From contig JAIFKQ010000065.1 of NCBI GenBank assembly GCA_020049515.1, forward strand, positions 1 through 34,816: a stretch of DNA of 34,816 nucleotides. The letters run 5' to 3'. Of the stretch, positions 8,612 through 18,858 are shown in pieces (the first letter of the stretch is position 1; each line of letters begins with the position of its first letter). The translations under genes and the position numbers were made by a program. The notes below the pieces were generated by a model, which did no database searches, was not told the DNA's origin, and worked only from the letters and a program-made list of their open reading frames with translations. The stretch comes from Paludibacter sp. GTDB lineage: Bacteria; Bacteroidota; Bacteroidia; Bacteroidales; Paludibacteraceae.

Positions 8612-9004
8612 ATGGCAACTATATTTAGTAGAATAATAGCTGGAGAAATTCCTTGCTATAAAATTGCGGAAAACGAGAAATTCTTTGCGTTTTTAGATAT
8701 AAATCCACTCTCTAAAGGTCATGTTCTTGTTGTTCCCAAATTGGAAGAAGATTATATTTTTAATTTGGATGACAACACACTTAGTGAAATGATTGTTTTT
8801 TCAAAAAAAATAGCTCAAGCCCAAAAAAAAGCCATTGCATGTCAACGTATTGGTCTAACTGTGATAGGGTTGGAAGTGCCACACGCACATATACATCTTA
8901 TTCCAATTAATGAAGAAAATGATATGAATTTTCAACGCCCAAAATTGAAAATTAGTGCAGAGGAGTTGGACGATATTGCTAGTGTTATTAGAAAACAACT
9001 TTAG
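8612..9004 (+). CDS. HIT family hydrolase
   Basis: IFSRIIAGEIPCYKIAENEKFFAFLDINPLSKGHVLVVPK and HAHIHLIP histidine triad; ATG 8612 preferred over the ORF-track start 8576. Confidence 0.92.
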   Translation: MATIFSRIIAGEIPCYKIAENEKFFAFLDINPLSKGHVLVVPKLEEDYIFNLDDNTLSEMIVFSKKIAQAQKKAIACQRIGLTVIGLEVPHAHIHLIPINEENDMNFQRPKLKISAEELDDIASVIRKQL

Positions 9005-9102
9005 TACTTAAATTTTTTAAATTTGCGTGTCCTTTTTTTACGCTATTTTCACTTCCTTTTATTATATCAACCCGTTAAATGATTGATTGAATAATAATTA
9101 AT

Positions 9103-9190
9103 TACTAGTGTTATGTAAGGAAATTTGTGATGTATTGAATAATTAGTGAATTGTTGCTGAACAGACTTTTAATATATTAAAATTAATAAT
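9103..9190. repeat. Second, one-end-degraded copy of the MITE-like element (inverted relative to the first)
   Basis: TACTAGTGTTATGTAAGGAAATTTGTGATGTATTGA...; about 56/70 ungapped identity with the reverse complement of 4993-4924 by hand count. Confidence 0.6.
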
Positions 9191-9319
9191 TAGCTGGATT
9201 TATCTATTTTTTTATAACTTCAATTTGGCACTTCTGAATAGCCAGTTAATGTTCAAATACTTCCAATACTGGCAGCTAAAATACTCTATTTTTTATTAGA
9301 TTCAATTCCCAACTAGCAA

Positions 9320-9360
9320 AACACCACAGTTGAATGATTTTCAAGTGTGGTGTTTTTTTA
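9320..9360 (+). terminator. Strong intrinsic terminator ~310 nt downstream of the HIT gene
   Basis: ACACCACAgTTGA...TCAAgTGTGGTGT followed by TTTTTTT. Confidence 0.8.
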
Positions 9361-9855
9361 TTTCCAAAAAATTGCACTACCTCTTTTTCAACTGCTTTAA
9401 TACAATTTTTGCAAACTATGAAGACAAATACAATCGATAAAGTTTTTTAACAATAGATACTCGCTGATATATAGGACTTTAACCATTAGGGGCTGGACGT
9501 TTGAAAATTAGACTGTTGTATCGTTCATATTTTTCACTTGTTTCATTATTTCTCAAATCTCGAATGTAAAAATAATTTCATGCTTTTTTTCATTCTTTTT
9601 TTTCTATCTGTTCAAACTTTCTGGATAGCAGAATATTAACCGATTAGGGTGCTTTTTCAGGTTTGTTTAGAGCCTGCGTTTTTGAAATTATTTTTTAGCT
9701 AATGGGTAGCTCCAATGGTTACTAATTTTTAATTTTGCCTAACTGTTTTTTTATTGCGAAAGACTATTGTGAAAAATAATTTCAGGTTTGTGATAATTTC
9801 TCCCTTTTAATATGTATTTTTGTTGCGTTTATTTATTAAAACTCCCTAGTAGTAT

Positions 9856-10926
9856 ATGATTTTTCGTACAAAACTTATATTGTTTTATCTTACTGTTAGC
9901 ATTAATATTTTCACACAAAATCTTGAATGGAAAGCTGGTTTAAACTATTTTTTTGATAATACCGAATATGAAAAATCAACGTTAACTCAAGATCAAACCA
10001 TGAATGGGGTTCATTTATCTCCAGAGTTAGGTATGTCATGGGATACAGCACATGCTATATTTGGAGGCATTGATGCATTGAAAATTTCGGGAACCAATTC
10101 ATTTGTCGATAAAATAGATTTAATTGCTTATTATCAATATAGCTCACCCTATATTCATTTTCAAGCAGGTGCTTTTCCCCGTGCAAATTTGCTTTCCAAT
10201 TATTCCGATTTTTTTTATCAAGATTCTGTTCTCAATTTTCGACCAATTATGCAAGGCTTCTTTGTCCGGGCTGGCAATAATAAAGCCTTTTATTCCCTTT
10301 GGCTCGATTGGATAAATCATCAAACTACTACCGAAAGAGAGGCTTTTTACGTTGGTGCGTCGGCACATAAATCTTTTGGTTATTTGTTTGCTGATTTTGA
10401 ATCGTATATATTTCATTATGCCAATGTAAATCCTAGCAACCCACTTTATCATGTGTGCGATAATGGTTTGGCACATTTATCTTTTGGTACCTCTTATGCT
10501 AATAAACAAGGTTTGGACACTTTATTGTTTGCCGTAGGTGTGCTGGCTGGTTTTGAAAGAGACCGCGGTTTGGGCGATGCTGGCAACATTCCGTTGGGTG
10601 CGGTGGTTCGGCTTAATGTAGAATATCGAGGTTTAGGGCTAAAAAACACACTGTATTTGGGCAATCCTCGCTTGGTAATGTATAATAAATATGGAGGAAA
10701 CTTATATTGGAGCAATCCGTTTTTACGGTCTGGTTCGTATTTGCAAACTAAACTCTATTTGACTGTACATAAAAGTCAGTGGTTGCAAAGTAAAGTGGGG
10801 GTTAATCTACATTTCTCGGAAAAGAAACTTTTTTTTGAACAAACTTTTTCGGTGGTTGTCTCCCTTAATAGTTTAACGAAATCTAAGGGTGAATCAATCT
10901 CCGTTTTTAAATATAAACAAAACTAA
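9856..10926 (+). CDS. Hypothetical secreted/outer-membrane beta-barrel-like protein
   Basis: N-terminal hydrophobic segment and many alternating aromatic beta-strand-like segments. Confidence 0.6.
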   Translation: MIFRTKLILFYLTVSINIFTQNLEWKAGLNYFFDNTEYEKSTLTQDQTMNGVHLSPELGMSWDTAHAIFGGIDALKISGTNSFVDKIDLIAYYQYSSPYIHFQAGAFPRANLLSNYSDFFYQDSVLNFRPIMQGFFVRAGNNKAFYSLWLDWINHQTTTEREAFYVGASAHKSFGYLFADFESYIFHYANVNPSNPLYHVCDNGLAHLSFGTSYANKQGLDTLLFAVGVLAGFERDRGLGDAGNIPLGAVVRLNVEYRGLGLKNTLYLGNPRLVMYNKYGGNLYWSNPFLRSGSYLQTKLYLTVHKSQWLQSKVGVNLHFSEKKLFFEQTFSVVVSLNSLTKSKGESISVFKYKQN

Positions 10927-10968
10927 ATTTGCACAAAGGATTTATCAACAACCTCAAATTATTTATCT

Positions 10969-12507
10969 ATGCTAGTAAAAACTTTTGGAGCAGCCGTTCA
11001 AGGTATCAATGCCACTATAGTAACCATTGAAGTTAATGTAAGTAAAGGCATTCGTTTTTTGCATGTTGGGTTGCCCGATAATGCGGTAAAGGAAAGTCAT
11101 GAACGAATTGCATCTGCTTTGGTTTATACAGGTCATACGTTTCCACGCAAGCAAATAGTTATTAATATGGCTCCTGCCGATATTCGCAAAGAGGGTTCGG
11201 CCTACGATTTGCCCTTAGCTATTGGTATTATGGCTGGCGACGAAACGTTAAAATCGGAGGAGCTAGAAAAGTACGTAATTATGGGCGAATTGTCATTAGA
11301 TGGTAGTTTGCAGCCCATAAAAGGAGTTTTGCCCATTGCCATTAAAGCGCGAGAAGAGGGATACAAAGGTTTTATTTTGCCCAAACAAAATGCGCGCGAG
11401 GCTGCCGTAGTTAATAATTTGGAGGTTTATGGCGTAGAAAGTATCAAAGAAGTGATAGACTTTTTTAATGGTAAATGTACTTTAGAGCCTACCATTGTAA
11501 ACACCCGCGAAGAGTTTTTTAGCAACCTTAATATGTTGGAAATTAATTTTGCTGATGTGAAAGGACAAGAAAATGTGAAGCGGGCGTTGGAAGTGGCTGC
11601 TTCGGGTGGACATAATATAATAATGGTTGGACCTCCTGGTGCAGGTAAATCAATGTTGGCCAAGCGATTGCCGACTATTTTGCCTCCGCTATCGTTGCAA
11701 GAAGCGTTGGAAACCACCAAAATTCATTCAGTAGTTGGAAATCTGGATAGCAACACCTCACTCATTTCGCAAAGACCATTCAGGAGTCCGCACCATACTA
11801 TTTCGGATGTTGCACTTGTTGGCGGTGGGGCATTTCCACAGCCAGGAGAAATTTCACTGGCTCATAATGGAGTGCTTTTTCTAGACGAGCTTCCTGAGTT
11901 TAAACGAACTGTGTTAGAAGTAATGAGGCAACCCCTCGAGGATAGAAAGATCTGTATTTCGAGGGCTAAATTTTCTATTGAGTTTCCAGCTAGTTTTATG
12001 TTGGTGGCTTCCATGAACCCTTGTCCGTGTGGTTATTACAATCATCCCGACCGCGATTGTGTGTGCGGGCCTGGCGTTGTGCAAAAATACCTAAGCCGCA
12101 TTTCTGGACCTTTGCTCGACAGAATTGACATTCACATTGAGATTGTCCCTGTTCCTTTCGAGAAATTGGCCGACATGAAAGATGCCGAAAGTAGCGAGGA
12201 CGTACGCAATAGAGTAATAAAAGCCAGGCAAATTCAGGAACAGCGCTTCAAAGATATTGATGGAGTATATTGTAATGCCCAAATGTCGTCGAAACAGCAA
12301 CGTACATTTGCCCAACCTGACAAAGCTGGATCCGAATTGCTTAAAAATGCGATGCTGAGATTAAATTTATCGGCACGTGCTTACGACCGAATTATCAAAG
12401 TAGCCCGAACCATTGCCGATTTGGAAGATTCGGAGAATATACTATCTAATCATATTGCTGAAGCTATTAACTATCGAAACTTGGATAGAGAAGGATGGGC
12501 GGGATAA
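10969..12507 (+). CDS. YifB/ComM family Mg-chelatase-like AAA+ ATPase
   Basis: Walker A GPPGAGKSMLAKRLPTILPP; RPFRSPHHTISDVALVGGG; LFLDELPEF; MNPCPCGYYNHP. Confidence 0.95.
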   Translation: MLVKTFGAAVQGINATIVTIEVNVSKGIRFLHVGLPDNAVKESHERIASALVYTGHTFPRKQIVINMAPADIRKEGSAYDLPLAIGIMAGDETLKSEELEKYVIMGELSLDGSLQPIKGVLPIAIKAREEGYKGFILPKQNAREAAVVNNLEVYGVESIKEVIDFFNGKCTLEPTIVNTREEFFSNLNMLEINFADVKGQENVKRALEVAASGGHNIIMVGPPGAGKSMLAKRLPTILPPLSLQEALETTKIHSVVGNLDSNTSLISQRPFRSPHHTISDVALVGGGAFPQPGEISLAHNGVLFLDELPEFKRTVLEVMRQPLEDRKICISRAKFSIEFPASFMLVASMNPCPCGYYNHPDRDCVCGPGVVQKYLSRISGPLLDRIDIHIEIVPVPFEKLADMKDAESSEDVRNRVIKARQIQEQRFKDIDGVYCNAQMSSKQQRTFAQPDKAGSELLKNAMLRLNLSARAYDRIIKVARTIADLEDSENILSNHIAEAINYRNLDREGWAG

Positions 12508-12540
12508 TTTCTTTAAAGTTGAATATAAGAAGATTTGAAG

Positions 12541-12586
12541 ATTGCAACTTTTCCAAAGTTTCATTTGACTTTGGAAAAGTTACAAT
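12541..12586. repeat. Long palindromic stem-loop between convergent yifB and lipA
   Basis: ATTG-c-AACTTTTCCAAAGT-N8-ACTTTGGAAAAGTT-a-CAAT. Confidence 0.8.
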
Positions 12587-12657
12587 CGGAATTTTAGGGA
12601 CTTTATCGTTAAAAATGCAGCTAGTGTTATGAGACACTTACAGCGGTTTTCGCAAAT

Positions 12658-13503
12658 CTATTCCACATGTTTTTCGGCACCATAAGATGACCTCACCAGT
12701 GGGCCACTTTCCACATATCGGAAGCCTTTTTTCAATCCTATTTGTTTGTATTCTGCAAACTTTTCGGGCGTAATATATTCTTTTACACCTACATTGTAGC
12801 GCGAGGGTTGCATGTATTGTCCAATGGTGAGAATGGAGCATCCTGTAGCCAACGCATCATCCATTAAAGCTAGAATTTCCTCTTCTTTTTCGCCCAATCC
12901 AAGCATAATTCCTGTTTTTGCAGCCACTTTTTGCGACGCAATATACGCCAATACTTGTAGGCTGGTATCGTATTGCGCTTTGGTACGAATTTCGGGTGTC
13001 AATCGGCGCACTGTTTCTAGGTTGTGCGAAATGATATTTGGTTTTTCAGCAATAATCAGGTCTAACAAGGCTGTTTTTCCGTCAAAATCAGGTATCAATA
13101 CTTCCAAAGTAGTTTCTGGGTTAACCTTTTTTATGGCACGAATGGTTTCGGCCCAGTGATTGGCGCCACCGTCGGGCAAGTCGTCGCGGTCAACGGACGT
13201 AACTACTGCATGGCGTAAATTCATTAATTGAACTGATTCGGCAAGTTTCGTTGGTTCTTGCGGGTCAACTAGTTGTGGCCGACCGCTTTTTACATTACAA
13301 AAAGCACAAGAGCGTGTGCAAACATCACCTAAAATCATAAAAGTGGCAGTTCCTCTGTTCCAGCACTCGCTGATATTGGGGCACTTACCGCTTGTGCATA
13401 TTGTGTGGAGACCGTGTTCTTGTACCACTTTGTTCACATGTACATATTCGGCATTACTATGTAGATTGGTTTTTAGCCATTCGGGTTTTCGAAGATAAGT
13501 CAT
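12658..13503 (-). CDS. lipA: Lipoyl synthase
   Basis: CTSGKCPNISECW, CTRSCAFCNVKSG, C-terminal RSSYGAEKH. Confidence 0.95.
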   Translation of the reverse strand: MTYLRKPEWLKTNLHSNAEYVHVNKVVQEHGLHTICTSGKCPNISECWNRGTATFMILGDVCTRSCAFCNVKSGRPQLVDPQEPTKLAESVQLMNLRHAVVTSVDRDDLPDGGANHWAETIRAIKKVNPETTLEVLIPDFDGKTALLDLIIAEKPNIISHNLETVRRLTPEIRTKAQYDTSLQVLAYIASQKVAAKTGIMLGLGEKEEEILALMDDALATGCSILTIGQYMQPSRYNVGVKEYITPEKFAEYKQIGLKKGFRYVESGPLVRSSYGAEKHVE

Positions 13504-13627
13504 CAGATTTGTTTGTTTTTTTTAATTGATTTGCAAAGGTAGAACATTTTTTGAACCAAGATGTTCTGACGCATTTTTAGATTTAATTTTATTGAAAATA
13601 AAATTGGAAGTAGTTTGTTGAAAAAAA

Positions 13628-13650
13628 AGTGAAGCTATTACAGTTTCACT
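13628..13650 (-). terminator. Terminator of the PorT-like gene
   Basis: AAGTGAA/TTCACTT stem with T tract on the minus strand. Confidence 0.6.
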
Positions 13651-13683
13651 TCTTAAAAAAAATGACAAGCTAAATAATTAAGC

Positions 13684-14328
13684 TTAAAACATGTAAACGA
13701 AATTTACCGTTGTTACTCTATTCGTTGAATTAGTAGGCTGCGGTAAAGTTGAATTAATCAAAGCCGTATTTTTTATTCCTTGGCTAAAAGTCGCGCCCAG
13801 TTGAATCTTACGGAATAACTCTATCCCTGCTCCAAAATTATATCCATAATCGGCACGTTCCATGAAGCTTCCAAATACTTCTTCATAGCTTGTATTTGCT
13901 GTTTCATTTACCATTTTGGCACTCAAGGCATAACCGCCATAAATACCTCCAAATCCATAAACTCCAATGAAACCAATTGATAATCTATATCTTATATTCA
14001 ATGGAATTTCCAAATAGTTTATTTCTCTATAGCCTTCCTTATAAACATTATCTAAATCGATACTGTCAATTTTGAATGTACTTCCTTTTTGAGAAATTAA
14101 AGCCCCAATTTCCATTCCCAAACCTGATTTTTTCGGCATAAGTTGGTAAACTAACCCTATTTGATAGCCTTGTAAGTTATTGGAATTATAAGCAGCTGTA
14201 ATATTTGGTTGGCTGAAAGATTTGATTTCGCTGGCTCTGTTCATTCCTGCTTTCAACCCAAATTGAGCATAAACGATTGAACTAGAAAGCAATACTAAGA
14301 TGATAAGATTGATTCTTAAAACTGTCAT
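13684..14328 (-). CDS. PorT-like outer-membrane beta-barrel protein
   Basis: Signal peptide LIILVLLSSSIVYAQFGLKAGMN; barrel-like strands; C-terminal NFVYMF. Downstream ATG 14328 preferred over 14364. Confidence 0.75.
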   Translation of the reverse strand: MTVLRINLIILVLLSSSIVYAQFGLKAGMNRASEIKSFSQPNITAAYNSNNLQGYQIGLVYQLMPKKSGLGMEIGALISQKGSTFKIDSIDLDNVYKEGYREINYLEIPLNIRYRLSIGFIGVYGFGGIYGGYALSAKMVNETANTSYEEVFGSFMERADYGYNFGAGIELFRKIQLGATFSQGIKNTALINSTLPQPTNSTNRVTTVNFVYMF

Positions 14329-14415
14329 GATATATGTGATAGAAATGAGATAGTGCAAACGCAATAATTATACCAAAATATTGGTTGGTTCTGCTTGGTT
14401 AGTATTGTTTTATAA

Positions 14416-14458
14416 AAAAATCCAATTCGCAATTATTAAAATTGCTAATTGGATTTTT
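14416..14458. terminator. Bidirectional terminator downstream of typA
   Basis: AAAAATCCAATT...AATTGGATTTTT. Confidence 0.8.
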
Positions 14459-14479
14459 CGTATGTGTTGAAATGACAAA

Positions 14480-16279
14480 TTATTTTCTTGTCATTCTTTT
14501 GCGTTCATTTTCGTCGAGGTAGATTTTACGCAATCGGATACTTGTTGGTGTAAGTTCCACATATTCATCTTCTTTGATGTACTCCAATGCTTCTTCCAAA
14601 CTGAAAACGATTGGCGGAATTAATTTTGCTTTATCGTCGGCACCAGAAGCACGCATGTTGGTAAGTTTCTTTGGTTTGGTTACATTTACTACGATGTCAC
14701 CTTCCTTTGAGCTCTCGCCAACTACTTGTCCAGCATATATATCATCTTGTGGAAACACAAAGAATCTACCACGGTCTTGCAATTTATCCAATGAATAAGC
14801 AAATGCTTTGCCATCTTCCATTGAAATAATAGAACCGTTATTCCGTTTTTCGATATGCCCTTTATAGGGCTGATATTCCAAGAAACGGTGTGACATAATT
14901 GCCTCGCCAGCCGAAGAAGTAAGCACTGCATTACGCAATCCGATAATACCACGCGAAGGAATTAGAAATTCCAATTGAATACGGTCGTTTACCACTTCCA
15001 TCGTCAACATTTCGCCTTTGCGGATGGCTACCATTTCAATCACTTTTCCAGAACAATTTTCTGGTAAGTTAACTGTAAGTTGTTCAATTGGCTCGCAACG
15101 AACGCCATCAATTTCCTTGAAAATTACTTGTGGTTGACCCACTTGCAACTCAAAACCTTCACGACGCATGGTTTCAATTAAAACCGACAAGTGAAGCACT
15201 CCACGACCAAAAACTTGCCAAACATCCGATTCCATGTTTTTTTCAACACGTAATGCCAAGTTTTTATCCAATTCTTTTGTCAAGCGGTCTTGAATGTGAC
15301 GTGAAGTTACAAACTTTCCCTCTTTTCCAAAAAATGGTGAGTTATTGATAGTGAAAACCATGCTCATGGTTGGCTCATCAATAGCAATAGGGGTAAGTGG
15401 CTCTGGGTTTTGTAAATCGCAAATAGAATCACCAATTTCAAATCCGTCAATTCCTACCAATGCACAAATATCACCCGATTTTACTTCTGTGGCACGCGTA
15501 CGTCCCAACCCTGTAAAGGTGTGCAATTCTTTTATCCGGCATTTAATAGGTGTTCCGTCACGTTTCACTAAATTTACGTCCATGCCTTCGCGTAAAGTAC
15601 CACGATGTACACGTCCCACAGCAATACGACCTACATAAGATGAAAAGTCGAGTGAAGTGATTAACATTTGTGGTGTTCCTTCAAGGTATTCTGGTTCGGG
15701 GATATGTGCAATAATGGCATCAAGCAATGGAACAATATTGTCGGTAGGTGTATTCCAATCTTCCGACATCCAATTATTTTTGGCAGAACCATAAATAGTA
15801 TGAAAGTCCAATTGATTTTCGGTAGCATCCAAGTTGAACATTAAGTCAAATACCGCTTCATGCACTTCGTCTGGGCGACAGTTTGGTTTATCCACTTTGT
15901 TGACAACCACGATTGGTTTAAGTCCAATTTGTAAGGCTTTTTGCAACACAAAACGAGTTTGTGGCATTGGTCCTTCAAAGGCATCAACCAAAAGAAGTAC
16001 GCCATCGGCCATGTTTAACACACGTTCCACCTCACCACCAAAATCGGCGTGACCCGGTGTGTCAATTATATTAATTTTATATCCAAGATAGTCTATAGAT
16101 ACGTTTTTTGCTAATATGGTAATACCTCTTTCGCGTTCTAGGTCGTTGTTGTCCATAATTAACTCGCCCGCGGTTTCGTTGTCGCGGAATAAATGTCCGG
16201 CCAATAACATCTTGTCAACCAGGGTCGTTTTGCCGTGGTCAACGTGGGCAATAATAGCGATATTTCTAATTTTTTGCAT
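14480..16279 (-). CDS. typA: Ribosome-associated GTPase TypA/BipA
   Basis: [53 protein letters not shown]. Confidence 0.96.
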   Translation of the reverse strand: MQKIRNIAIIAHVDHGKTTLVDKMLLAGHLFRDNETAGELIMDNNDLERERGITILAKNVSIDYLGYKINIIDTPGHADFGGEVERVLNMADGVLLLVDAFEGPMPQTRFVLQKALQIGLKPIVVVNKVDKPNCRPDEVHEAVFDLMFNLDATENQLDFHTIYGSAKNNWMSEDWNTPTDNIVPLLDAIIAHIPEPEYLEGTPQMLITSLDFSSYVGRIAVGRVHRGTLREGMDVNLVKRDGTPIKCRIKELHTFTGLGRTRATEVKSGDICALVGIDGFEIGDSICDLQNPEPLTPIAIDEPTMSMVFTINNSPFFGKEGKFVTSRHIQDRLTKELDKNLALRVEKNMESDVWQVFGRGVLHLSVLIETMRREGFELQVGQPQVIFKEIDGVRCEPIEQLTVNLPENCSGKVIEMVAIRKGEMLTMEVVNDRIQLEFLIPSRGIIGLRNAVLTSSAGEAIMSHRFLEYQPYKGHIEKRNNGSIISMEDGKAFAYSLDKLQDRGRFFVFPQDDIYAGQVVGESSKEGDIVVNVTKPKKLTNMRASGADDKAKLIPPIVFSLEEALEYIKEDEYVELTPTSIRLRKIYLDENERKRMTRK

Positions 16280-16441
16280 GTAATACTATCTTTTTTTTTG
16301 AGGGTACAAAGGTAGTCAAAATAATTCAATTAGCATTTTATTTCGCAATCTATCTGAATGATACGAAGTAATCATTGAATCGTTTTTTTGTTTAAACTGA
16401 TGCTTTTGTCATTTCTTTTATCAAAAACCCGAAATAATCTA

Positions 16442-16471
16442 TTGTTGTTTGAAAAAAAAGAAGTACTTTTG
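16442..16471 (+). promoter_or_regulatory. Bacteroidetes-type promoter of rplS
   Basis: TTG 16442-16444, N19, TACTTTTG 16464-16471. Confidence 0.65.
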
Positions 16472-16556
16472 CCCTCCAAATTTAGCGTAATCTCTGACAG
16501 AATATAGAGTGGTCTGTGAATATTGCGCCAATTATTTTATAAAAAAAAGAACAATA

Positions 16557-16904
16557 ATGGACTTTATTAAAATTGCTGAACAAGCATTTCTAGTTGAAAA
16601 AAACCATCCTGCTTTTAAAAGTGGTGATACAGTTACAGTTGCTTATCGTATTATTGAAGGTGCAAAAGAGCGTATTCAAGAGTTTCGTGGTGATGTAATA
16701 AAAATTGTTGGACACGTTGGAAACAAACGTTTTACTGTTCGCAAAATTTCGAGTAATATCGGTGTAGAACGTATTTTTCCCTTAGATTCACCTTTTATTG
16801 AAAGTATTGTGGTAAATAAACATGGTAAAGTACGTCGTGCTAAATTGTACTATTTACGTGCTCTTACTGGTAAAAAAGCTAGAATCAAAGAAAGACGCGT
16901 ATAA
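16557..16904 (+). CDS. rplS: 50S ribosomal protein L19
   Basis: [54 protein letters not shown] 16557. Confidence 0.95.
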   Translation: MDFIKIAEQAFLVEKNHPAFKSGDTVTVAYRIIEGAKERIQEFRGDVIKIVGHVGNKRFTVRKISSNIGVERIFPLDSPFIESIVVNKHGKVRRAKLYYLRALTGKKARIKERRV

Positions 16905-16938
16905 TTACCGTTTTCATTTGACAAGAAATAATAAAAAA

Positions 16939-16970
16939 GAAATTCGTTTATCGGGTTTCTTTTTTTTTTC
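16939..16970 (+). terminator. Terminator of rplS
   Basis: GAAATTCG-TTTAT-CGGGTTTC (with G-U pairs) plus long T tract. Confidence 0.65.
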
Positions 16971-17085
16971 TGCATTTTTTTGAATAATTAAAATATCAAC
17001 CTAACTATTTTAAATTTAATGACTTATTGAAGAAAATGATTTTTTTTCTGAAATTTATAGTAGAATTAAAGCGTAAAATATTTTT

Positions 17086-17118
17086 TTTTGACTAGTGGTA
17101 AACATTGAGTTATATGTC
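17086..17118 (+). promoter_or_regulatory. Putative ECF-sigma autoregulatory promoter
   Basis: TTTTGACTAGTGGTA (17086-17100) - N15 - GTC (17116-17118); same motif and spacing at 20091-20123. Confidence 0.7.
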
Positions 17119-17139
17119 ATACTATTGACTTCAACAATA

Positions 17140-17173
17140 TTGATAGATTATTTGATTAGAATAATTACCTTTG
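17140..17173 (+). promoter_or_regulatory. Putative housekeeping promoter of the sigma operon
   Basis: TTG 17140-17142, N23, TACCTTTG 17166-17173. Confidence 0.5.
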
Positions 17174-17222
17174 TCCTGAAAAAAAATCGAAAAGTAGTTT
17201 ATTAAAAATTGGATAACAATCT

Positions 17223-17783
17223 GTGGAAGAAGTGATAACATTGTTGCGCGAGGGCAATCACAACGCATACGAACATCTTTTTGAGACGTTGTATGAACCG
17301 CTATGCCGGTATGCTTATTCCATTTTGCGGGATGGGGCTGAAACGGAAGATGCTGTTCAACGAATTTTTTGTAAATTGTGGGATCAGCGAGCAGATTTAA
17401 CTATTAATAGTTCTATTAACTCGTATCTCTATCGGATGGTTCATAACGATTGCTTGAATAAAATACAGCAGCAAAACTCCCATAAGGAGCATAATTTGAA
17501 TTATATTGCATCTATACCCGATTCAAATGATTCAGTATCAGATTATATTGGCTCAAATGAATTGCAAGCGACTATAGATAGAGCATTGGAAACATTACCT
17601 CCACAATGTAAGCGCGTATTTGAAATGAGTAGAAAAGAGCAACTCTCCTATTCAGAAATAGCCCAACAATTGGGTATTTCTACCAATACAGTGGAGAATC
17701 ACATTGCCAAGGCACTAAAATTATTACGAGTGGAGTTAAAAGACTTTCTAACGTTATGGATACTTTTTCAGTTTTTAAAATAG
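17223..17783 (+). CDS. ECF-type RNA polymerase sigma-70 factor (GTG start)
   Basis: EHLFETLYEPLCRYAYSILRDGAETEDAVQRIFCKLW; LPPQCKRVFEMSRKEQLSYSEIAQQLGISTNTVENHIAKALKLLR. Confidence 0.93.
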   Translation: MEEVITLLREGNHNAYEHLFETLYEPLCRYAYSILRDGAETEDAVQRIFCKLWDQRADLTINSSINSYLYRMVHNDCLNKIQQQNSHKEHNLNYIASIPDSNDSVSDYIGSNELQATIDRALETLPPQCKRVFEMSRKEQLSYSEIAQQLGISTNTVENHIAKALKLLRVELKDFLTLWILFQFLK

Positions 17784-17790
17784 ACCAGCC

Positions 17791-18798
17791 ATGAAACCAA
17801 ACATCGATCTATTATTAGCTAGGTATTTTGGGGGCTCTAGTACTCCCCAAGATTTGGAGGCATTAGAGCAATGGCTTGCCTCATCGCCTTTAAATGAACT
17901 TGAATTTGAACGTTTGACAACTCTTTATCAGCGCTTACGTTCTCCGCAACTAGAAATGGCAATGCCAAATACAGCCGTTGCTAAAGCTAAATTTATGGCT
18001 TATATGCTCTCAGAAAAGCAAACTGTAAATATAAAAGATGCATCATTTCCCAAAACAATTTTATTTAAACGTTGGATGTTGGTGGCAGCAAGCGTAGCAT
18101 TGATTCTTTCACTTTCAATTGTTTTTTGGAAATTACCACAAGCACAGCACGATGTGGTTTTTGCCACTCAAGCTAAGCCATTGCAGCGTGTTTTGTCTGA
18201 CCAAACGGAGGTGAAACTGTCTGAATTGAGTAAAATTACTTACAGTTCCAATTATGGAAATGAAGCTAAAAATATTTTTTTGGAAGGTGAAGCTAGTTTC
18301 GAAGTGGGTCATGCCGGAAATGGAACTTTACGGGTGTGTGCCGACGAAACTTTTATTGAAGATATTGGTACTGTTTTTGAGGTATCTGCCTACCCAGATA
18401 GTAGTTACATAACTGTAAAAGTAAGTACAGGGCAAGTGCATTTTTATACCAAAACGAATAAAGGATTAGTAATAGCTGCCAACGAGACGGGGGTTTACGA
18501 TAAAAAAACAAAAACATTCAAATTGTTGGTGCCTTCGGTCGAATCTATTGAAAAAATAGGGATGCACGCTAATTTTAATGCAATGATATTGAGCGAGGTA
18601 GTTGAAATTATTACCAAAGTATATCATGTAGATATCCGTTTTGCAGACCCGAATATTGCTATGCGTAAAATCACCGTTAATTTCGACGGGGAAAATCTTG
18701 ATATGGTGCTTCAAATTATTGCTGAAACCTTGGATTTGACAATACTAAAGGAGGAGAATACTTATCTATTGAGAAATAAGAAATTCAATGCGCAGTAA
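17791..18798 (+). CDS. FecR family anti-sigma factor
   Basis: N-terminal RYFGGSSTPQDLEALEQWL; single TM WMLVAASVALILSLSIVFW; FecR region FLEGEASFEV; C-terminal ITVNFDGENLDMVLQIIAETLDL. Confidence 0.92.
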   Translation: MKPNIDLLLARYFGGSSTPQDLEALEQWLASSPLNELEFERLTTLYQRLRSPQLEMAMPNTAVAKAKFMAYMLSEKQTVNIKDASFPKTILFKRWMLVAASVALILSLSIVFWKLPQAQHDVVFATQAKPLQRVLSDQTEVKLSELSKITYSSNYGNEAKNIFLEGEASFEVGHAGNGTLRVCADETFIEDIGTVFEVSAYPDSSYITVKVSTGQVHFYTKTNKGLVIAANETGVYDKKTKTFKLLVPSVESIEKIGMHANFNAMILSEVVEIITKVYHVDIRFADPNIAMRKITVNFDGENLDMVLQIIAETLDLTILKEENTYLLRNKKFNAQ

Positions 18799-18858
18799 AA
18801 AAGTATTAAATTATATTAGTCATAAATCCCAAACAATAAATTGCCTACATTCTAGTGT

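Noticed and set aside
9103-9130. A third ECF-sigma promoter because of ACTAGTG
   Set aside because: The -35-like block is only partial (ACTAGTGTTA) and the position 15 bp downstream reads GAT not GTC; it is the end of the MITE-like repeat.
9361-9855. Possible degenerate gene in the long gap before 9856
   Set aside because: No ORF or motif recognised in the AT-rich sequence; no positive evidence for a pseudogene.
12621-12631. Third copy of the MITE-like element (CTAGTGTTATG)
   Set aside because: Only 11 bp match and no homology beyond; could be chance or a tiny remnant.
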